64,000 nt of DNA from an uncultured Bacilli bacterium (GCA_934096735.1 CAKOMS010000001.1:49458-113457), one strand, 5' to 3'; positions 8,380-17,473 are shown, numbered from the stretch's first letter. Notes: generated by a model from the sequence alone, not told the origin. Numbers and translations are program-made.

Positions 8380-9376
8380 AGTTGCAATAAATGGTTTTGG
8401 TAGAATTGGCAGAATAGCGTTTAGAGAAATCGTGACTAGTAGTGATTTTGATATTATTGCTATTAATGATTTATCTAATGCTGAAGAGTTGGCACATTTA
8501 GTTAAATATGATACTGTTCATAGAAGTTTTCATGAAGAAGATATTACTAGTGAAGGTGATGAAATAGTCATATTAGGTAAAAAGAGAGTTAAAGTATATG
8601 CAGAAAAAGATCCGGCTAATTTACCATGGAGAGATTTAAATATTGATTTGGTACTTGAGTGCACGGGTGCATTTACTAATGTTGAAGATGCTAGAAAACA
8701 TATAGTAGCTGGTGCTAAGAAGGTTTTAATAAGTGCTCCAGGTAAGGGTAATCTTAAGACTGTTGTATATGGTGTTAATGAAAATATTTTAGATGGAACT
8801 GAAGATGTGGTATCTGCATCAAGTTGTACTACTAACTGTCTTGCTCCAGTACTTAAAGTATTGAATGATAATTTTATTATTAAAAAGGGATTTATGAGTA
8901 CTATTCATGCTTTTACTAATGATCAAGTTACATTAGATATTACACATAAAAAGGGAATTAAAGCGAGAAGAGGAAGAAGTGCTAGTCAAAATATCATTCC
9001 TGCAAGTACAGGAGCGGCAAAATCAATTGGTTTGGTTATTCCTGAATTAAATGGAAAAATTGATGGATCTAGTTATAGAGTACCTGTAGCAGATGGTTCT
9101 TTAATTGATGTTACACTTGAATTTGAAAAAGATCCAAGTATTGAAGATATAAATAATACTTTTACATCTAATCAAAGTGATGCTATCAAAATAACTATGG
9201 ATCCTATTGTATCAAGTGATATTATTGGTAAAAGGTATGGTGCTTTAGTTGATGGGCTTCTTACTAATAAAGTTACTACTGATACTGGTAATTTATATAA
9301 AGTAGTAGCTTGGTATGACAATGAGCTTGGTTATACTGTTCAAATGTTAAGAGTAGCTAAATGTATGTTTAAATAA
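8372..9376 (+). CDS. gapA: Glyceraldehyde-3-phosphate dehydrogenase
   Basis: The enzyme oxidises glyceraldehyde-3-phosphate with NAD in glycolysis. The Rossmann motif INGFGRIGR is at the N-terminus, the catalytic cysteine is in SASSCTTNCLAPV (about residue 150), and the C-terminal WYDNELGYT is intact. AGGAGG at 8361-8366 is 5 bases from the ATG at 8372 and only 2 from the ATG at 8369, so the second is preferred. The gene overlaps the kinase stop. No CggR regulator gene precedes it, unlike in Bacillus. Confidence 0.97.
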   Translation: MIRVAINGFGRIGRIAFREIVTSSDFDIIAINDLSNAEELAHLVKYDTVHRSFHEEDITSEGDEIVILGKKRVKVYAEKDPANLPWRDLNIDLVLECTGAFTNVEDARKHIVAGAKKVLISAPGKGNLKTVVYGVNENILDGTEDVVSASSCTTNCLAPVLKVLNDNFIIKKGFMSTIHAFTNDQVTLDITHKKGIKARRGRSASQNIIPASTGAAKSIGLVIPELNGKIDGSSYRVPVADGSLIDVTLEFEKDPSIEDINNTFTSNQSDAIKITMDPIVSSDIIGKRYGALVDGLLTNKVTTDTGNLYKVVAWYDNELGYTVQMLRVAKCMFK

Positions 9377-9378
9377 TT

Positions 9379-9403
9379 GTTAACTATATGTTAACTTTTT
9401 TTC
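9379..9403 (+). terminator. Terminator after gapA
   Basis: GTTAAC (9379-9384), 5-base loop, GTTAAC (9390-9395), then a run of T bases. Confidence 0.65.
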
Positions 9404-9407
9404 TTTT

Positions 9408-9437
9408 TTGTGTAAAAAAAATATATTATGATAAAAT
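9408..9437 (+). promoter_or_regulatory. pgk promoter
   Basis: TTGTGT (9408-9413), 18-base spacer, TAAAAT (9432-9437) preceded by an extended TGA. This lets pgk be expressed separately from gapA. Confidence 0.5.
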
Positions 9438-9454
9438 TATATTAGGTGATTGTA

Positions 9455-10597
9455 ATGAATTATTTGAGTGAAAATACTATTAGTAATAAAACTGTTTTAT
9501 TAAGATGTGATTTTAATGTACCAGTAAAAGACAATGTAATTGAAGATAATAGTAAAATAATTAAAAGCTTAGATACTATTAAATATTTGCTTGATAATAA
9601 TAATAAAGTAATTATCTTTAGTCATTTTGGTAGAGTTAAAACAGATAGCGATAAAACAAATAATAGTTTAAGGATAGTTTTTGAAGAATTAAAAAAATAT
9701 ATTGATGTTTCGTTTATTGAAGATCCAAGTAATATTGTATTAGATGATTCTAAATGTTTTTTGGTAGAAAATACGAGATTTACTGATTTACCAGAAGTTA
9801 GAGAGAGTAAAAATGATTTAGAATTAAGTAAATATTGGGCAAGTTTTGGAGATGTATTTGTTAATGATGCTTTTGCTTCTTTACATAGAGCACATTCTTC
9901 TACTGCAGGATTAAGTAAATTTTTACCAACTTATTTTGGTTTTTTAGTAGAAAGCGAACTTAAAAATTTAGATATATTAATAAATAATACTCCAAGACCT
10001 TTTGTAGTTATTATGGGTGGAGCTAAAGTAGAAGATAAAATAGTATATATAGAAGGACTATGTAAGTATGTTGATAAGATTATTTTGACCGGAAGTATAT
10101 TAAATGCTTTTTTGAAAGTAATGAATTATAATATTGGTAAGAGTGATATTGATATTGATGAAGTTACAGTAGAAAGAATTAAAAAAGTATTAAGTGATTA
10201 TAGTGATAAGATTTGTTTTGGAAGAAAGTTTGGGGTTTTAAATAATGATAAATATTCAATAAAAGATCTAGATTTAGTAAATGATATTGATATTTTATAT
10301 GATAATTATGTTTTTTATGATGCTCTAGATAATTGTAATATATTGTTTATGAATGGAACATGTGGATTTATGAAGGATGATAGATTTACTCATGGTACAA
10401 AAGAATTATTAGAATATATAAGTAATTTAAATTGCAAAAAAATTGCTGGTGGTGGCGATGCATTGTCTGCGATTAACCGATTTGGATTTAATAATATATT
10501 TGATTATTTATCTAGTGGTGGTGGTGCAACTTTAGAATATGTGTCTAACCATAAATTGAATGCTTTAGAGTTTATTAAAGAGAATACTTCTAAATAA
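9455..10597 (+). CDS. pgk: Phosphoglycerate kinase
   Basis: Pgk transfers phosphate from 1,3-bisphosphoglycerate to ADP. Motifs seen are VLLRCDFNVPV near the N-terminus, SHFGRVK, VENTRF, NDAFASLHRAHSST and the C-terminal GGGDALSAINRFG (standard GGGD). The length is 380 residues, slightly under the usual 394. Start chosen at 9455 because AGGTGAT immediately precedes it; a GTG at 9446 lies inside that ribosome binding site. The last codons form a terminator stem. Confidence 0.96.
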   Translation: MNYLSENTISNKTVLLRCDFNVPVKDNVIEDNSKIIKSLDTIKYLLDNNNKVIIFSHFGRVKTDSDKTNNSLRIVFEELKKYIDVSFIEDPSNIVLDDSKCFLVENTRFTDLPEVRESKNDLELSKYWASFGDVFVNDAFASLHRAHSSTAGLSKFLPTYFGFLVESELKNLDILINNTPRPFVVIMGGAKVEDKIVYIEGLCKYVDKIILTGSILNAFLKVMNYNIGKSDIDIDEVTVERIKKVLSDYSDKICFGRKFGVLNNDKYSIKDLDLVNDIDILYDNYVFYDALDNCNILFMNGTCGFMKDDRFTHGTKELLEYISNLNCKKIAGGGDALSAINRFGFNNIFDYLSSGGGATLEYVSNHKLNALEFIKENTSK

Positions 10598-10611
10598 TTA
10601 GAGGTATTTTT
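10583..10611 (+). terminator. Terminator after pgk
   Basis: An 11-bp stem with one G-U pair (10583-10593 with 10598-10608) and 4-base loop encloses the pgk stop codon and ends in T bases. Confidence 0.75.
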
Positions 10612-10616
10612 AATTA

Positions 10617-10623
10617 TTCGACA
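10617..10623 (-). promoter_or_regulatory. Perfect 0A box upstream of spo0A
   Basis: TTCGACA on the plus strand is the exact reverse complement of the TGTCGAA consensus bound by Spo0A. A second, one-mismatch copy TTTGACA follows at 10627-10633 and may overlap a -35 box. This suggests Spo0A autoregulation; binding is inferred. Confidence 0.6.
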
Positions 10624-10737
10624 TTTTTTGACAACAATTTACATACATAGACAATATATACTCTAGATATTTGTCAATTCGTGACTTATAATGTATTTAC
10701 AAGCAGTACAAAATTATTTAGAAAAAAGGAGAAAATC

Positions 10738-11493
10738 ATGAATAATTTAATCAGAGTTTTAGTTGCTGACAGTAATGAAAGTACAACTAAAGAAATTGAG
10801 AAGTTTTTTTGTAGTCATGAAGTAATCAAAGTTGTAGCTTGTAAAAATAATGGGGAGGAAACATTAGAATATATAATAAATCATGTTGATTCATTTGATG
10901 TTATTGTAATGGATTTGTTACTTCCTAAAATGGATGGACTGTTCTTATTAGGAGAACTTAAGAGAAGAGGAATATTAAAGAAAGTTATTATAACTACTGG
11001 TTTCTCTGATCAAAAAATGATTGATGAAGCTAATCTATATGGTGTTAATTACTATATGTTAAAACCAATAAATTACATGAGTTTAGAAAGAAGACTTTTA
11101 AGTATTGGAACTCAAAGAAATACTAGATCACTTGTGAATGTTGAATCTGCTTTAACGGATTTATTGCATTCATTGGGTATTCCTTCACATATAAGAGGAT
11201 TCCAGTATGTAAGAGATGGTATATTGATAACTTATGCTAGAAAAAGTCCAATAAACTTTATAACGAAAGATATTTATCCCGAGTTATCTAGAAGATATAA
11301 CACAACTCCCAGTAGGGTCGAAAGAGCGATAAGGCATGCTATTGAAGTAAGTTGGACTAGAGGAGATATAAAACTTATAGATGATGTATTTGGAAATAGT
11401 ATAGATATAAATAGAGATAAACCTACTAATTCAGAATTTATTGCTACTATTGCAGATAGATTAAGAGTTAAAGCTAACGTTATATATAATTAA
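10738..11493 (+). CDS. spo0A: Sporulation master regulator Spo0A
   Basis: A response-regulator receiver domain (residues 1-125) has the phosphoacceptor Asp in VIVMDLLLPKMDG and Lys in YYMLKPINY. The C-terminal Spo0A DNA-binding domain carries IRGFQYVRDGILI, YNTTPSRVERAIRHAIE and WTRGD. When phosphorylated, Spo0A commits cells to sporulation. ATG 10738 is preferred because AAAGGAG lies just upstream; the open frame back to 10681 is non-homologous. The gene is unusually placed between pgk and gpmI, with its own 0A box and a strong terminator. Length 252 is close to that of other Spo0A proteins. Confidence 0.97.
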   Translation: MNNLIRVLVADSNESTTKEIEKFFCSHEVIKVVACKNNGEETLEYIINHVDSFDVIVMDLLLPKMDGLFLLGELKRRGILKKVIITTGFSDQKMIDEANLYGVNYYMLKPINYMSLERRLLSIGTQRNTRSLVNVESALTDLLHSLGIPSHIRGFQYVRDGILITYARKSPINFITKDIYPELSRRYNTTPSRVERAIRHAIEVSWTRGDIKLIDDVFGNSIDINRDKPTNSEFIATIADRLRVKANVIYN

Positions 11494-11520
11494 AAAATTA
11501 CATTCGTTGTAATTTTTTTT
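11492..11520 (+). terminator. Terminator after spo0A
   Basis: A perfect 11-bp stem (11492-11502 with 11508-11518) has a 5-base loop TTCGT and a long T tract. Its right arm contains the -35 box for gpmI. Confidence 0.85.
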
Positions 11521-11535
11521 ATATTGTGTTATATT
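11507..11535 (+). promoter_or_regulatory. gpmI promoter embedded in the spo0A terminator
   Basis: TTGTAA (11507-11512) is built from the terminator right arm; TATATT (11530-11535) follows after 17 bases with an extended TGT. Confidence 0.55.
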
Positions 11536-11553
11536 TTATTTAAGGTGAATGAT

Positions 11554-13050
11554 ATGAAAAAAGTCTTAACTATTATTTTAGATGGGTTTGGTATTAGAGA
11601 GGAAGAACATGGTAATGCGATAAAAAGTGCAAATATGAATTTCTTTAATACGTTATGGAATGAATACCCTCATTCTTTATTAAAAGCAAGTGAAGAAGCA
11701 GTAGGATTACATGAAGGCCAATTTGGTAATAGCGAGTGTGGTCATGAGACCATTGGTGCTGGTAGACTTATTAAACAAAATGAAACTATAGTTGATGATT
11801 TGTTTGAATCTAATTTGTTAGAAAATGAATATTTTAATGAAATAATAAGTGATAAGACTAGAAGAATTCATATTATGGGACTTACTAGTGATGGTTGTGT
11901 ACATGCTGATATTAATGACATAATTAATATGTATAATAATTTAGTTAAAAACGGTTGTGAAAATATTTATTTTCATGTTATTACTGATGGTAGAGATACT
12001 TCGGTTCATTCTGCTTTAAGTTATATAAATAGAATTCAAGATAAAATAAAAGAAAATAAAGTTGGTAGTATTGCTACTATTTGTGGTAGATATTATGCAA
12101 TGGATAGGGATAATCATTGGGATAGAATACAAAAATATTATTATTTGGTTACTAAGGGAGAAGGAATTAGTACAACTTCTATAAATGATACAATAAATAA
12201 AATGTATGAAAATGACATTACTGATGAATTTTTAAAGCCAATACTTGTTGATAAAAATGGTCTTATTAGAAATGGCGATATATTAATTTGGATGAATTAT
12301 AGAGCAGATCGTGCTAAACAAATTATATCTACATTTGTAAATAGTGATTTTGATAAATTTAGAACTTATGATATGAGTAGTTTAAGTGTTTATAGTATGT
12401 TACCTATTGATGATGAAATTCCAACTAAAAATTTAGCAGAATATCAAAAAATTGATAATCCTCTAGGTATTTATTTATCTAAATTAGGTCTTACTCAAGC
12501 CAGAATAGCTGAGACCGAAAAATTTCCTCATGTTACTTATTTTTTTGATGGTGGTTATAAAGGAAAAATAACTAAATGTAACTTTTTTCACATTCCATCT
12601 CCACAGGTTGCAACTTATGATTTAAAACCTGAAATGAGTGCTATTGGTATAACAAAAAAATGTATGGAATGTATGATTCAAGATTATGATTTTATATTAG
12701 TTAATTTTGCTAATCCTGATATGGTTGGTCATACTGGTAATTATGATGCTACTGTTAATGCTTGTATAGCGGTTGATATATGTTTGAAGAAAATAATAGA
12801 AATTGCAGAAGAAAATTTTTATAAAGTTATTATTTTAGCAGATCATGGTAATGCGGATATCATGATAGATGATAATGGTGAACCCGTTACTACACATACT
12901 TGTAGTAAAGTTCCTTTTATTATTACTGATAAAAGTGTTTCGTTAGAAAGTGAAGGTGATTTAACGATGGTGGCTCCTACTATTTTAGAGTACATGGATA
13001 TTAGTGTACCAGATGAAATGAAGGATACGCCAATTTTGATAAAAAAATAA
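11554..13050 (+). CDS. gpmI: 2,3-bisphosphoglycerate-independent phosphoglycerate mutase
   Basis: GpmI interconverts 3- and 2-phosphoglycerate using two manganese ions and a phosphoserine intermediate. The N-terminal ILDGFG metal motif, the catalytic serine in FGNSECGHETIGAGR, ITDGRDT, and late NFANPDMVGHTG and LADHGNAD metal motifs are present. Start at 11554 follows AAGGTGA; the ten-residue upstream extension is unlike the family. It follows spo0A rather than tpiA, and no tpiA is found in this window. Length 498. Confidence 0.96.
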   Translation: MKKVLTIILDGFGIREEEHGNAIKSANMNFFNTLWNEYPHSLLKASEEAVGLHEGQFGNSECGHETIGAGRLIKQNETIVDDLFESNLLENEYFNEIISDKTRRIHIMGLTSDGCVHADINDIINMYNNLVKNGCENIYFHVITDGRDTSVHSALSYINRIQDKIKENKVGSIATICGRYYAMDRDNHWDRIQKYYYLVTKGEGISTTSINDTINKMYENDITDEFLKPILVDKNGLIRNGDILIWMNYRADRAKQIISTFVNSDFDKFRTYDMSSLSVYSMLPIDDEIPTKNLAEYQKIDNPLGIYLSKLGLTQARIAETEKFPHVTYFFDGGYKGKITKCNFFHIPSPQVATYDLKPEMSAIGITKKCMECMIQDYDFILVNFANPDMVGHTGNYDATVNACIAVDICLKKIIEIAEENFYKVIILADHGNADIMIDDNGEPVTTHTCSKVPFIITDKSVSLESEGDLTMVAPTILEYMDISVPDEMKDTPILIKK

Positions 13051-13077
13051 TTTAATTTTAAGAAGGAGTGTATAAGT

Positions 13078-14373
13078 ATGGAAGAAGAAATTAAAGTTAA
13101 AAAGAATTATGTATGGCCTTTGCTTTTAATAGCGATTGCTATAGTATTATTGGGGATGGTTGGTTTTTATTATTTTAAGAAAACTAATGATCCAAAAGAA
13201 GTTTATATGAGTTTATTTGAAGATTTTAATGAATTTTATAATGAAATAATTGATAAAGGAATGAAAAATCTAAATAGTCCTAGAAAGGGTAATGCTAGTT
13301 TTGTTATAAATGTTACTGATAAAGGGAAAATGCTTAATGGGTATGATAAATTATTAAATAAACTTGATTTAAATGTTAATTATGAAATTGATTATAAAAA
13401 TAAAATGTTTAATTCTAATTATGTTGTTAATTATGATAAAGAGTTACTTGGTAATATTAGTTTAAGTGCAAATAAAGATATACTATATGGAAAAATAAAT
13501 AATTCAAATGATAAAGCATATAAAATGTCAATTGATGAAAAAATTTGGAATGATGACTATATTAGGTCTTTAAATAATATTTATAATGAATTATATAATA
13601 GTTTAGTTAGTAGTTTAGATGAATCATATTTTACTAAAGAGAAAGTTGTATTAAATGTTAATGGTAAAGATGAAAAGGTTAATAAATTATCTTTAAATAT
13701 AAACAAAGATAATAGTGCTAAATTACTTGGTAATATTAAAAGTTATTTAGGTAAGAGTGATACTTTTATTGAAGCAATTTCTTTTTATAGTGATATGTCT
13801 AAAGAAGAAGTTATAAAAGAAATTAATAATATAAATGTTGATGAAGAATTTGAATTAAAAGTTGATTTATATAAAAAAGATTATAGTGATAATATTATAA
13901 AAATTGATATTCTTTCAAATGAATATAATATTGGTTTAGTATTAAATGACGAGGATGAATATGATATTTATAATGATAATAAAAAAATAGGTACTGTCAG
14001 TATATTAAAAGATTCAATTAAATATAGTATTCAATATGAAGATAATGATTATAAATTCAGTATTAATAGTGAAATAAAAGATGATTATGTATTAATAAAT
14101 TGTAGTGGAAATGTAAGTAATCAAAAGTTTACTTTTAGTATTAAATATGATAATGATAAACTTAATATTAGTGTTGATATGCCAAATGTTTTAATTATTG
14201 AAATTAATGGCACTCTTAAAGAAGAAGTAGCAAAAGAAATAAAACCTGTTACTTATAATAATGCAGTTCTTGTTGAATCACTTGATGAAAACGAGATGCA
14301 AAATATGTTAAATGAGTTTACAAAAAATAAAGGCTATGAAAAATTAGTTAGTGATATTACTAATATGAATTAA
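13078..14373 (+). CDS. Membrane-anchored extracellular protein, unknown function
   Basis: I do not recognise this 431-residue protein. It has a short charged N-terminus, one membrane segment (about residues 13-31), and a long lysine/asparagine-rich exterior domain with alternating short hydrophobic stretches, suggesting beta-rich structure. No lipobox, sortase motif or catalytic signature is seen. AGGAG precedes the start, and the gene lies 27 bases after gpmI without a clear promoter, so co-transcription is likely. It ends in a very strong terminator before the S10 operon. A cell-envelope role is inference. Confidence 0.75.
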   Translation: MEEEIKVKKNYVWPLLLIAIAIVLLGMVGFYYFKKTNDPKEVYMSLFEDFNEFYNEIIDKGMKNLNSPRKGNASFVINVTDKGKMLNGYDKLLNKLDLNVNYEIDYKNKMFNSNYVVNYDKELLGNISLSANKDILYGKINNSNDKAYKMSIDEKIWNDDYIRSLNNIYNELYNSLVSSLDESYFTKEKVVLNVNGKDEKVNKLSLNINKDNSAKLLGNIKSYLGKSDTFIEAISFYSDMSKEEVIKEINNINVDEEFELKVDLYKKDYSDNIIKIDILSNEYNIGLVLNDEDEYDIYNDNKKIGTVSILKDSIKYSIQYEDNDYKFSINSEIKDDYVLINCSGNVSNQKFTFSIKYDNDKLNISVDMPNVLIIEINGTLKEEVAKEIKPVTYNNAVLVESLDENEMQNMLNEFTKNKGYEKLVSDITNMN

Positions 14374-14407
14374 AAATAACTTGGAAAATGTACCAAGTTA
14401 TTTTTTT
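14372..14407 (+). terminator. Strong terminator ahead of the S10 operon
   Basis: A perfect 13-bp stem (14372-14384 with 14393-14405) with an 8-base loop and T tract. Confidence 0.88.
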
Positions 14408-14438
14408 GAGTTAAGCATAAAAAATAAGAAAAATAGGC

Positions 14439-14468
14439 TTGCTTTTCATATAATTATTGTGGTATAAT
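14439..14468 (+). promoter_or_regulatory. Promoter of the S10-spc-alpha superoperon
   Basis: TTGCTT (14439-14444), 18-base spacer, TATAAT (14463-14468) with extended TGG at 14460-14462. It drives at least the S10 genes and probably everything to rplQ, since no internal terminator was seen. Confidence 0.75.
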
Positions 14469-14474
14469 CATATT

Positions 14475-14598
14475 CGTATGACTGCGATGATACGCGAGGT
14501 TGCTGATACACTAGGTTAAGTTGGTAAATATTAATCTGGTTAACTCAGGGAATTCGAGTGGAGCAAGTCTATACTAGATATAGACGAAAGGAGGACAT
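14475..14598 (+). promoter_or_regulatory. Structured 5' leader of the S10 operon
   Basis: About 130 bases of comparatively GC-rich, structured leader separate the promoter from rpsJ. It includes GCGATGATACGCGAGGTTGC and a perfect hairpin GTCTATA-ctaga-TATAGAC (14567-14585) ending 4 bases before GGAGG. Firmicute rpsJ genes commonly carry conserved leaders, and S10-operon autoregulation by L4 is known in other bacteria. Control by L4 here is inference. Confidence 0.55.
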
Positions 14599-14603
14599 GG
14601 ATA

Positions 14604-14912
14604 ATGTCAAATAGTAAGGTTAGAATCAATTTGAAGGCTTATGATCATAGATTACTTGATGTAGCTGCTGCTAAAATTGTGGAAACTGTAAAAAGAACTG
14701 GTGGAGAAGTTTCTGGACCGGTACCTCTTCCAACTGAGATTGAGAAGTTTACTGTTTTAAGAGCTGTCCATAAATATAAGGATTCTCGTGAACAATTTGA
14801 AAGAAGAACTCATAAGAGACTTATTGATATTAAAAATCCTAGTAAGGAAACAATTGATGCTTTAACTCATTTAGATTTACCAAGTGGTGTTGACATCGAC
14901 ATTAAATTATAA
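14604..14912 (+). CDS. rpsJ: 30S ribosomal protein S10
   Basis: S10 is a 30S head protein that also acts as NusE in transcription antitermination. The family pattern is clear: [30 protein letters not shown] and [15 protein letters not shown]. Length 102 is standard. It is the first gene of the superoperon, preceded by GGAGG and the structured leader. Confidence 0.98.
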   Translation: MSNSKVRINLKAYDHRLLDVAAAKIVETVKRTGGEVSGPVPLPTEIEKFTVLRAVHKYKDSREQFERRTHKRLIDIKNPSKETIDALTHLDLPSGVDIDIKL

Positions 14913-14932
14913 TAAAAGGAAGGAAAATTAAA

Positions 14933-15694
14933 ATGAAAGGAATCTTAGGACGCAAAGTTGGAATGACTCAAGTGTTTACTAAAGAAGGTAAATTAATTCC
15001 AGTTACAGTTGTAAGTTGTGAACCAAATGTTGTTATGCAAGTTAAAACTGTCGCTACTGATGGATATGATGCAATTCAATTAGGCGTATTTGAAAAGAAA
15101 CAAAATCGTGCTAATAAAGCAGAAACTGCTAGAGCACAAAAAGCTAATACTACTCCTAAGCGCTTCTTAAAAGAAATTAGAAATGCTGAAGGTACTTATA
15201 ATGTAGGTGATGTAGTAGATGCTTCAGTATTTGAAGTTGGTGACGTTATTGATGTTACTGGTACTTCAAAAGGTAAAGGAATGCAAGGTGTTATTAAAAG
15301 ACACAATCAATCTAGAGGACCAATGGGACATGGATCACATTATCATAGAAAACCAGGTTCTATGGGTACAATGCTTCCAAAAAGAGTATTAAAAGGTAAA
15401 AAATTACCAGGACATATGGGTGTTGATACTGTAACTATTCAAAATCTTGAAATAATTGAAGTTAATACAGTTGATAACTATATTCTTGTAAGTGGCAATA
15501 TTCCAGGTGCAAAAAATTCTTTAGTATTTATAAAGAGTGCTATTAAAAATTCTCGTAAGAAAGATCCAAAAGATATTATCTCTTATGAAGAAGAAGTGGT
15601 AGAAACTGTTGTTGATGAAGTAGTTGAAGAAACTATAGATACAGAAAATGCAGAAGTTGTTAATACTGAAGAAACTCCGGAAGAAAGCAAATAG
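14933..15694 (+). CDS. rplC: 50S ribosomal protein L3 with acidic C-terminal tail
   Basis: L3 binds near the peptidyl-transferase centre and helps nucleate 50S assembly. [12 protein letters not shown] opens the protein, and [16 protein letters not shown] with [12 protein letters not shown] is the conserved core. The usual L3 end ([20 protein letters not shown]) is reached at about residue 204, but the frame continues for roughly 48 residues dominated by Glu, Val and Thr ([16 protein letters not shown] and onwards). That acidic extension is unusual against the normal length of about 209. Confidence 0.97.
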   Translation: MKGILGRKVGMTQVFTKEGKLIPVTVVSCEPNVVMQVKTVATDGYDAIQLGVFEKKQNRANKAETARAQKANTTPKRFLKEIRNAEGTYNVGDVVDASVFEVGDVIDVTGTSKGKGMQGVIKRHNQSRGPMGHGSHYHRKPGSMGTMLPKRVLKGKKLPGHMGVDTVTIQNLEIIEVNTVDNYILVSGNIPGAKNSLVFIKSAIKNSRKKDPKDIISYEEEVVETVVDEVVEETIDTENAEVVNTEETPEESK

Positions 15695-15713
15695 GCTTTA
15701 GAAAGGAAATAAT

Positions 15714-16337
15714 ATGACAAAGATAAGTGTTAAAAATATTAAAGGTGAAAATGTTAAAGATATTAACCTTAATGATAATGTATGGAATATTGAAGTAAAT
15801 GATGATGCTTTAAAGAAAATGATTCGTTTACAATTAGATAGTATGAGACAAGGTACTAGAAAAACTAAGACTAGAAGTGAAGTTTCTGGTGGAGGAAGAA
15901 AACCTTGGAAACAAAAGGGAACTGGTCGTGCTCGTCAAGGTAGTATTCGTGCTACTCAATGGAGAGGTGGCGGAATAGCGTTTGGAGTTAATCCAAGAGA
16001 TTATTCATTTAAAATTAATCGTAAAGAAAGAGTTCTTGCTTTAAAAACAGCTCTTACATATAAGAATATTAATAAAGAATTAGTTGTTTTAGATAATATT
16101 AATTTAGATACTTTAAAGACTAAAGAAATTATTAATATATTAGAAACATTAAAATTAAATGGTAAAGTATTATTTGTAGTTAATGAAGAAAATGAAAATT
16201 TATATTTAGCTACAAGAAACTTAGGAAATGTATTAGTTTTATTAAATGATGAAATTAATGCTTATGATTTAACTAATGCTGATGTACTAGTTTGTACAGA
16301 AGATGCAGTTAATAGTATTGAGGAGGTGCTTAAATAA
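15714..16337 (+). CDS. rplD: 50S ribosomal protein L4
   Basis: L4 lines part of the peptide exit tunnel and can regulate its own operon in several bacteria. The extended loop signature SGGGRKPWKQKGTGRARQG with WRGGGIAFGV is intact. Length 207 is standard. Its stop overlaps the rplW start by one base after an internal GAGGTG ribosome binding site. Confidence 0.97.
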   Translation: MTKISVKNIKGENVKDINLNDNVWNIEVNDDALKKMIRLQLDSMRQGTRKTKTRSEVSGGGRKPWKQKGTGRARQGSIRATQWRGGGIAFGVNPRDYSFKINRKERVLALKTALTYKNINKELVVLDNINLDTLKTKEIINILETLKLNGKVLFVVNEENENLYLATRNLGNVLVLLNDEINAYDLTNADVLVCTEDAVNSIEEVLK

Positions 16338-16612
16338 TGAAACATTATAGTGATATTATAATAGCACCAGTTATTACTGAAAAATCAATGCTTGAAAGAC
16401 AAAATAATGTTTATACATTTAAAGTAGTTAAAAGCGCTACTAAGTTAGATATTAAAAAAGCAATTGAAGATGCTTTTAAGGTTAGTGTTAAAAATGTTAA
16501 TACATTGAATACTAAATCAAAAAGAAAAAGAGTTGGAAAATATGCTGGTAAAACAAAAACTTACAAAAAAGCTATTGTTACACTTGCAGAAGGTTCAACT
16601 ATAGATTTATAG
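16337..16612 (+). CDS. rplW: 50S ribosomal protein L23
   Basis: L23 sits at the exit of the peptide tunnel and docks trigger factor and SRP. IIIAPVITEKSM, YTFKVVKSATKLDIKKAIE and VKNVNTLN match the family. At 91 residues it is normal. It is coupled to rplD by overlap and is followed by GGAGGG for rplB. Confidence 0.97.
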   Translation: MKHYSDIIIAPVITEKSMLERQNNVYTFKVVKSATKLDIKKAIEDAFKVSVKNVNTLNTKSKRKRVGKYAGKTKTYKKAIVTLAEGSTIDL

Positions 16613-16625
16613 GAGGGATTATTAA

Positions 16626-17459
16626 ATGGCAATAAAACATTATAAACCTACAACTAATGGTCGTAGAGGTATGAGTACTTTAGCTAATGAAGAAATTACA
16701 ATTAAGAATAACCCTACTAAATCATTAATTAAAAAGGTAAGTAAAACTGGTGGAAGAAATAATCAAGGTAAAATGACTGTTCGCCATATTGGTGGTGGAG
16801 CTACTAAAAAATATCGTGTTATTGATTTCAAAAGAAATAAAATTGGAGTTACTGGTCGTGTTGCTACTATTGAATACGATCCAAATAGAAATGCAAATAT
16901 AGCATTAATTAACTATCGTGATGGAGAAAAAAAATATATTATTGCTCCTAATGGTTTAAAAGTAAATATGATTGTTGAAAATGGAGAAGGCGCTGATATT
17001 AAAGTTGGTAATGCACTTCCATTACAAAGTATACCTGTTGGTACAATGGTTCACTGTGTTGAATTAAAACCTGGTAAAGGTGCTGAGTTATGTCGTGCTG
17101 CTGGTACTAGTGCACAAATTCTTGGTAGAGATGGTAAATATGTAATAGTTCGTTTACAATCTGGAGAAACAAGAAAGGTATTAGGAACATGTATTGCAAC
17201 AATTGGTGTTGTTGGTAATGAAGATGTTAATTTAGTTAATTTAGGTAAAGCTGGTCGTAAAAGACACATGGGAATTAGACCTACTAATAGAGGTTCAGTA
17301 ATGAATCCAAATGATCACCCACATGGTGGTGGTGAAGGTCGTGCACCTATTGGTCGTAAGAGTCCTATGACTCCATGGGGTAAACCAGCACTTGGACATA
17401 AAACTCGTAAATCTAAGAAAGCTTCTGAAAAGCTTATCGTTAGTAGAAAGACTAAATAG
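16626..17459 (+). CDS. rplB: 50S ribosomal protein L2
   Basis: L2 is a core 23S-rRNA-binding protein near the peptidyl-transferase centre. Present are [12 protein letters not shown] at the start, [17 protein letters not shown], and the conserved [18 protein letters not shown] region with the key histidine. Length 277 is standard. Open frames on the opposite strand here are shadows. Confidence 0.98.
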   Translation: MAIKHYKPTTNGRRGMSTLANEEITIKNNPTKSLIKKVSKTGGRNNQGKMTVRHIGGGATKKYRVIDFKRNKIGVTGRVATIEYDPNRNANIALINYRDGEKKYIIAPNGLKVNMIVENGEGADIKVGNALPLQSIPVGTMVHCVELKPGKGAELCRAAGTSAQILGRDGKYVIVRLQSGETRKVLGTCIATIGVVGNEDVNLVNLGKAGRKRHMGIRPTNRGSVMNPNDHPHGGGEGRAPIGRKSPMTPWGKPALGHKTRKSKKASEKLIVSRKTK

Positions 17460-17473
17460 GAGGATAAGATAAT

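Noticed and set aside
14447..14454. CATATAAT resembling a sporulation -10 box before rpsJ
   Set aside because: It falls within the spacer of a clear extended sigma-A promoter of a housekeeping operon, so it is probably chance.
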